Assembly: GCA_027596945.1 (NCBI GenBank)
Contig: JADGJH010001004.1
Span: 1-12,571 of the forward strand
From: Physocladia obscura
Taxonomy: Eukaryota > Chytridiomycota > Chytridiomycetes > Chytridiales > Chytriomycetaceae
Length of the DNA: 12,571 nucleotides
Direction: 5' to 3'
In this document: one piece after another, positions 8,978-12,571 of the stretch
Numbering within the stretch: position 1 is the first letter of the stretch
How the letters are laid out: every line of letters begins with the position of its first letter
Made by a program: the position numbers and the translations under genes
Notes under the pieces: generated by a model
Databases searched by the model: none
What the model was told of the DNA's origin: nothing
What the model saw: the letters and a program-made list of their open reading frames with translations, nothing else

Positions 8978-10483
8978 TCACTTCCATCCTTCAACAAGTG
9001 AATCGACCAACTCAGACTTAAAGTCAAGAGAAAGCTCCCAAACCATCACACCCGCCGCGCCAATTTTTTTTTTTGCCCAAGCAGCTTTCTTTTTGATCGA
9101 AACAGGATCATCATACGCAATTAAGTAATTTGTATAGTTGTGAAACTGCGGCGAAAAAACGACTGGATTCTCCTCCATCTTGAAATACTGTCTTGTCCAG
9201 TGGACGCAGTTAGTATCAGTGGCATTAATTGGAGATTTCACTAATGGTGCATTAGCTTGTTGCCCATGGCCACCACGCAAACTGTAGTAATTCCAAGTTG
9301 TTGCATATCCACTGCATATGCCACAAGAATCGCAAGCATAGATATCCGTATAGTCACCTACTATAGCAAAACAAGGTGCCAGAGAATTGATGTTGTTGGC
9401 AGTAGTTGCTGCTTGATTAGATGAGCTTGAGCATGGTTGAAAGAGCCCATTCTCAGCTCCCTTTTGAAGCACAGACATTGCCCGGCCATAAAATGCAACA
9501 CCAACAACAATTTGTGAGATACTAACGTTTGACGCAATCCAGCTGGATATATAATAAGATATCGAGCCATTTCCATTTGGATCTCTTTGAGTAGTTTTTG
9601 CATTCGAGGCTGGCGGATGAAGCGCCGAATTAAAGTCACTGTAAATGGTCCAACTTCCAAACAAATCGTACGCCATGACTGAATTGAAATTAACCGATCA
9701 GGCCCCAATTCCGTCCGCAACGCTGTCAAAATCGACGCAAAATTTTCAAAATCCTTCGGGCTTGATCCCACACAAGTTAAACCAGGATTATTTGGATACT
9801 CCCAAACAATATCAACTCCGTCAAATTGATGCTTGTCCAAGAACACATGAATATTTTTGTAAACGCAACAATGTATTCTGGATTAGATCCGATCGTCGAA
9901 AAATTCACGCCTCCAGTCCATCCGCCAATCGAGACTACAGTTTTCAAATGTGGATACTTGTCGCGAACGGGGCCGTTTAAAATCGCGATCCAATGGGCCT
10001 CGAGTGCCTCACTGGATGTTCTTGTTCCGTTCGCATTCCATGCCCAAGCCGAAATAATTTCTCCATTAGCAGTTGGAAATACGAACGCGTAATTGACAGC
10101 GGAAAATTTTTTGAGATTCAGTTTGTCGATAACGTTTTCGGGTTGGGTGAGAGTTCACAAGTTTGCCCAATAGCCAACAAGGCCGGGGGGTTCGATACTT
10201 TGAAGGAACGAAAACGAAATTTGTTTGATTTAATATTGTCGTGCGAACGCTTCACAATAACACTGGGCACTTTTAAATTTGCGATTGATGTTGCTTTTGT
10301 TTTTGTGGGTTTGTTGATTTTTGATACAACTGTGAAGATTCCCACAACAGTTGTTAACAAAAGAACCAGCAATCCAATCATTCTAATTTTCTTGTGTCCA
10401 ATTTGCTTCTTCTTCTTCGAATTTTCATTTTCAATCATTAGAATTCTGCTGCTATCGCTTTTTATTTTTCGATCAGGAATCAT
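8978..10483 (-). pseudogene. GH18 chitinase with N-terminal membrane anchor, broken
   Basis: An intact version would hydrolyse chitin at the cell surface or in the secretory pathway. The start at 10483 gives a basic N-terminus, then a hydrophobic segment MIGLLVLLLTTVVGIFTVVS at about residues 35-54, a type II signal anchor. The GH18 barrel follows: GLVGYWAN, KFSAVNYAFVFP, KYPHLKTVVSIGGWTGGVNF, HQFDGVDIVWEYP, VMAYDLFGSW, IVVGVAFYGRAM, a Cys-rich insert, and GVMVWELSLDF before TGA at 8978-8980. Breaks: the frame shifts by one at the G-run 10185-10190; TGA at 10155-10157; the frame shifts again at the T-run 9854-9858; a deletion with frame change near 9681-9693 removes the stretch between RLISI and NSVMAYD. 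The DGxDxDxE motif reads DGVDIVWE, so the central catalytic Asp is Val (GTT at 9805-9807). The two homopolymer shifts could be sequencing errors, but the other lesions are not explained that way. Confidence 0.88.
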
Positions 10484-10950
10484 GTTGATCTTTTACGTGG
10501 GTTTTTTTTACTTAATTTTTTTATTTCATAACCGATTTTGAGAGGGAAAAATGGAACACCCCGAAAAACGCAATAAAAATATTGATTTTGCAAATTTATC
10601 AAGATGAATTTGAAGACAGATATAAATGAAATGGGAGATGTGGTGGTCAAATCATGCCTCCAGCTACAAAAAATATATATATATTCAAATTCTGTTAGTA
10701 GAGTGAAAAACTCAACATGAACACAGTTAACAAAAGTTTGTGTGTGGAAAAGCTGTTTTGTCTTTTTTAAAAGGTGTTTTAAGATTGGAGATCCAACATA
10801 CTATTCATTCTTGTCATACTTGACTTTATTTGAATACCAGCAATTTGAATGAGCTGCAAGATGCATCATGGCAAACATTGTATACCTTGAGTCAGTTTGC
10901 TGAAAGGTAAATAGATTTATCCATCAAACAGGATTTTGCAGGACAACATT
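10484..10950. other. AT-rich region upstream of the chitinase pseudogene
   Basis: This would have held the chitinase promoter on the minus strand. It includes a short TA-run at about 10672-10683. No supported gene is seen. A short plus-strand stretch at about 10848-10911 reads NELQDASWQTLYTLSQFAER before a stop, but is too short to classify. Confidence 0.4.
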
Positions 10951-10952
10951 TG

Positions 10953-11453
10953 ATATTATTCCTGAAAAATTCAGCAAAGATTACTTTGGATCAGATCAAC
11001 GATACACAAGTGCAATGGCCATCACCAACAAATCAAGAAATTTGAGCAACTGCAATCAATCAAAAAAACTCACTTTTCTGTAACTATTGAGCAATCACTG
11101 ATGGAAATGACTATCACATGCAGAAATGAACACATCAAGACATTCAAAATACCTTCTACAATGGTTAACTATATAACTGGAGTCTTGTGCTATAGTGTCA
11201 ACATACAATTATTTGAACATACCATGACCTTAAAATATTAAGTAATTTCTCTCTTTTTTTAAAGCACTTTTTACACACAGATAAAAGTTTAAAAATAGTG
11301 GCTACCTTTTGTGCAAGACTGTTTGATTCACAATTTTTTCTGCCAAATTATGGAGTTGTTGTTGATCTGGTTGTTCCTATTTCTAATGAAATGTTTAACA
11401 GGATGATGTCACTTAAATTGGGGAATCTGGAACAATTTTCATTGAATGAATAA
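10953..11453 (+). pseudogene. Unrecognised coding-like remnant in three frames
   Basis: Three long plus-strand open stretches follow one another with overlaps. About 10953-11080 reads TFDIIPEKFSKDYFGSDQRY. About 11025-11243 includes KKTHFSVTIEQSLMEMTITC and KIPSTMVNYITGV. 11217-11453 includes LKIVATFCARLFDSQFFLPN and GVVVDLVVPISNEMFNRMM and ends TAA at 11451-11453. Stop-free runs of 40 to 79 codons with mixed composition are longer than usual for DNA this AT-rich, which suggests a decayed gene with frameshifts or introns (a possible AAAG acceptor at 11264). I do not recognise the family. It could instead be chance. Confidence 0.3.
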
Positions 11454-12571
11454 ACCTCTGCCAAACTAATTCACTCAGCAATTACTTAAATCAGACAAGT
11501 CACAAAATGGTGAAAGGGGCTGTTGAAATGCTATTTTAGTGATTGATACAAAATTTGCCTTACAATCAAGACATTCAAAAAGTTTGACTGTCCAATCTTT
11601 TTTGTTTGTGTGACTTGATATTGATAAGTTTGAAAATTAGCAAAATAATATGTGTCTATAAAGAATATTGAATTTAATAAAATAGTTTAATAATGCTTGA
11701 GCTATATATCAAAAATCATCAAAAATCAATCAAAAATCAAAAAGCAAACCAAAATCCAAAATATTCACTTTTTACAAGAGCCACAATGATAGGCATTAGT
11801 TGTTGTTGGCTTTGCTCTTGCTGCAGCTCTAATCTTGCTTCTGCCCATTCTCTCACCAGGCTTAGAACTATAAAAGCAACCTCACTCAGAATAGAGTTTC
11901 CATGAGCAACATTGCTTTTCTCAAAACAGCTTTTGATAGAAAAGGCACCAGTCCTAAATTGCACTGTGAGAGATTATTTTGTTGGTGTTGCTGGTAATGG
12001 CAAATATGGCAAAAATCTTGGTGAAAATAAGGGATGGCTCATGAAATTTTGAGTTTCTGATGAGTTAAGCTGATGTAACTGGTGTTCTTCTTGCTAAAAG
12101 TTGTTGATTTTGCACATTGCTCTTTGATCACTATCACCAACCACTTACCATTTTGTTTATGATTCACTTGAATGTATTTTCATCTTTTTTGACTTCTTCA
12201 CCTTTGTTTTTATTTATACCATCATTTAAATCAGCATCACACCAACCCTTGTCATCTCCTTCACTGATTTAATATAAACTGCCACAATTATAAGTCAGCT
12301 TTTTTAACTTCCTCAGAGAATCAAACCTCTTGTGTAAATATTAATTATTTACAAGAATTCATGATGTTGATTTAAAGTACTGATTTCTTCATTGTCCTCA
12401 CAGTTGTCATTCAGCCTCCTTCCAAAGATATTCCTCATCTGCTGGAGGTATTGTCTCACAGAATGTAAAATCAATGACTTTTTGTTGAATCCTATGAAGG
12501 CAGATTCACTTGAACTAGTGGAATTGGCACAGTAAAGTATAATTTAGTTTTTAGAATCTTATTATTTATTT
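11454..12571. other. AT-rich tail with minor coding-like fragments
   Basis: No gene is firmly supported. On the minus strand, 11964-11737 holds a 75-codon frame containing REWAEARLELQQEQSQQQLM, a Gln/Glu-rich helix resembling the coiled-coil tails of transposon Myb proteins. About 12268-12164 is an acidic/lysine-rich open stretch. About 12480-12410 reads IDFTFCETIPPADEEYLWKE. Together they may be a third decayed transposon gene on the minus strand, but no diagnostic motif is present. Confidence 0.3.
11706..11762. repeat. Degenerate short tandem repeat of AAAAATC
   Basis: Units of ATCAAAAATC, partly overlapping and imperfect, repeat four to five times and decay into AAAGCAAACCAAAATCC. This is simple-sequence DNA. 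Confidence 0.7.

Noticed and set aside
9678..9693. GT...AG stretch of 16 nt in the chitinase that could look like an intron
   Set aside because: It is far too short to be a spliceosomal intron, and removing it does not restore the missing barrel segment between RLISI and NSVMAYD.
6622..10157. Possible stop-codon reassignment (TGA as Trp or Arg, TAA as Gln)
   Set aside because: The intact E2 gene ends at TGA exactly where the family ends. Internal TGA and TAA occur only in sequences that also carry frameshifts and deletions.

Overview
The window looks like a gene-poor, AT-rich, transposon-rich stretch of a fungal nuclear genome. The fungal call rests on one intact, intron-rich ubiquitin-conjugating enzyme (Ubc4/UBE2D type). 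Its C-terminal half (for example [20 protein letters not shown] and REWTRKYAM) reads like fungal Ubc4 proteins. An early-diverging lineage such as Mucoromycota or Glomeromycotina would fit the low GC, the heavy load of decayed transposons and the DIRS element, but this is inference.

Layout, left to right. 1-530: a short tandem repeat and a minus-strand Myb/SANT-like open frame, probably transposon-derived. 540-1574: non-coding AT-rich DNA upstream of the E2 gene. 1575-2728: the E2 gene on the plus strand, six exons including 9-nt and 18-nt microexons, 147 codons, catalytic Cys85. 3180-4905: a decayed DNA-transposon-like unit. Related, partly inverted repeats at both ends flank a broken minus-strand Myb/SANT-like gene. 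About 4925-6870: a 5'-truncated minus-strand DIRS-type retrotransposon with the end of the reverse transcriptase, an RNase H and a tyrosine recombinase. It is riddled with lesions, several of them CpG to TpG/CpA changes at catalytic residues. About 6865-7310: a second Myb/SANT-like copy on the plus strand, cut by the DIRS sequence. 7689-8330: a fragment of a protein-primed family B DNA polymerase (Polinton/Maverick-like or linear-plasmid-like), with a stop codon. 8978-10483: a membrane-anchored GH18 chitinase pseudogene on the minus strand, with two frameshifts, a nonsense codon, an internal deletion and a lost catalytic aspartate. 10484-12571: AT-rich DNA with unrecognised coding-like remnants.

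Only the E2 gene looks functional. The genes do not form a pathway. The window is a cross-section of genome decay: layered mobile elements, a host chitinase gene that has been lost, and one housekeeping gene kept intact between them. I did not find a convincing new biological system.
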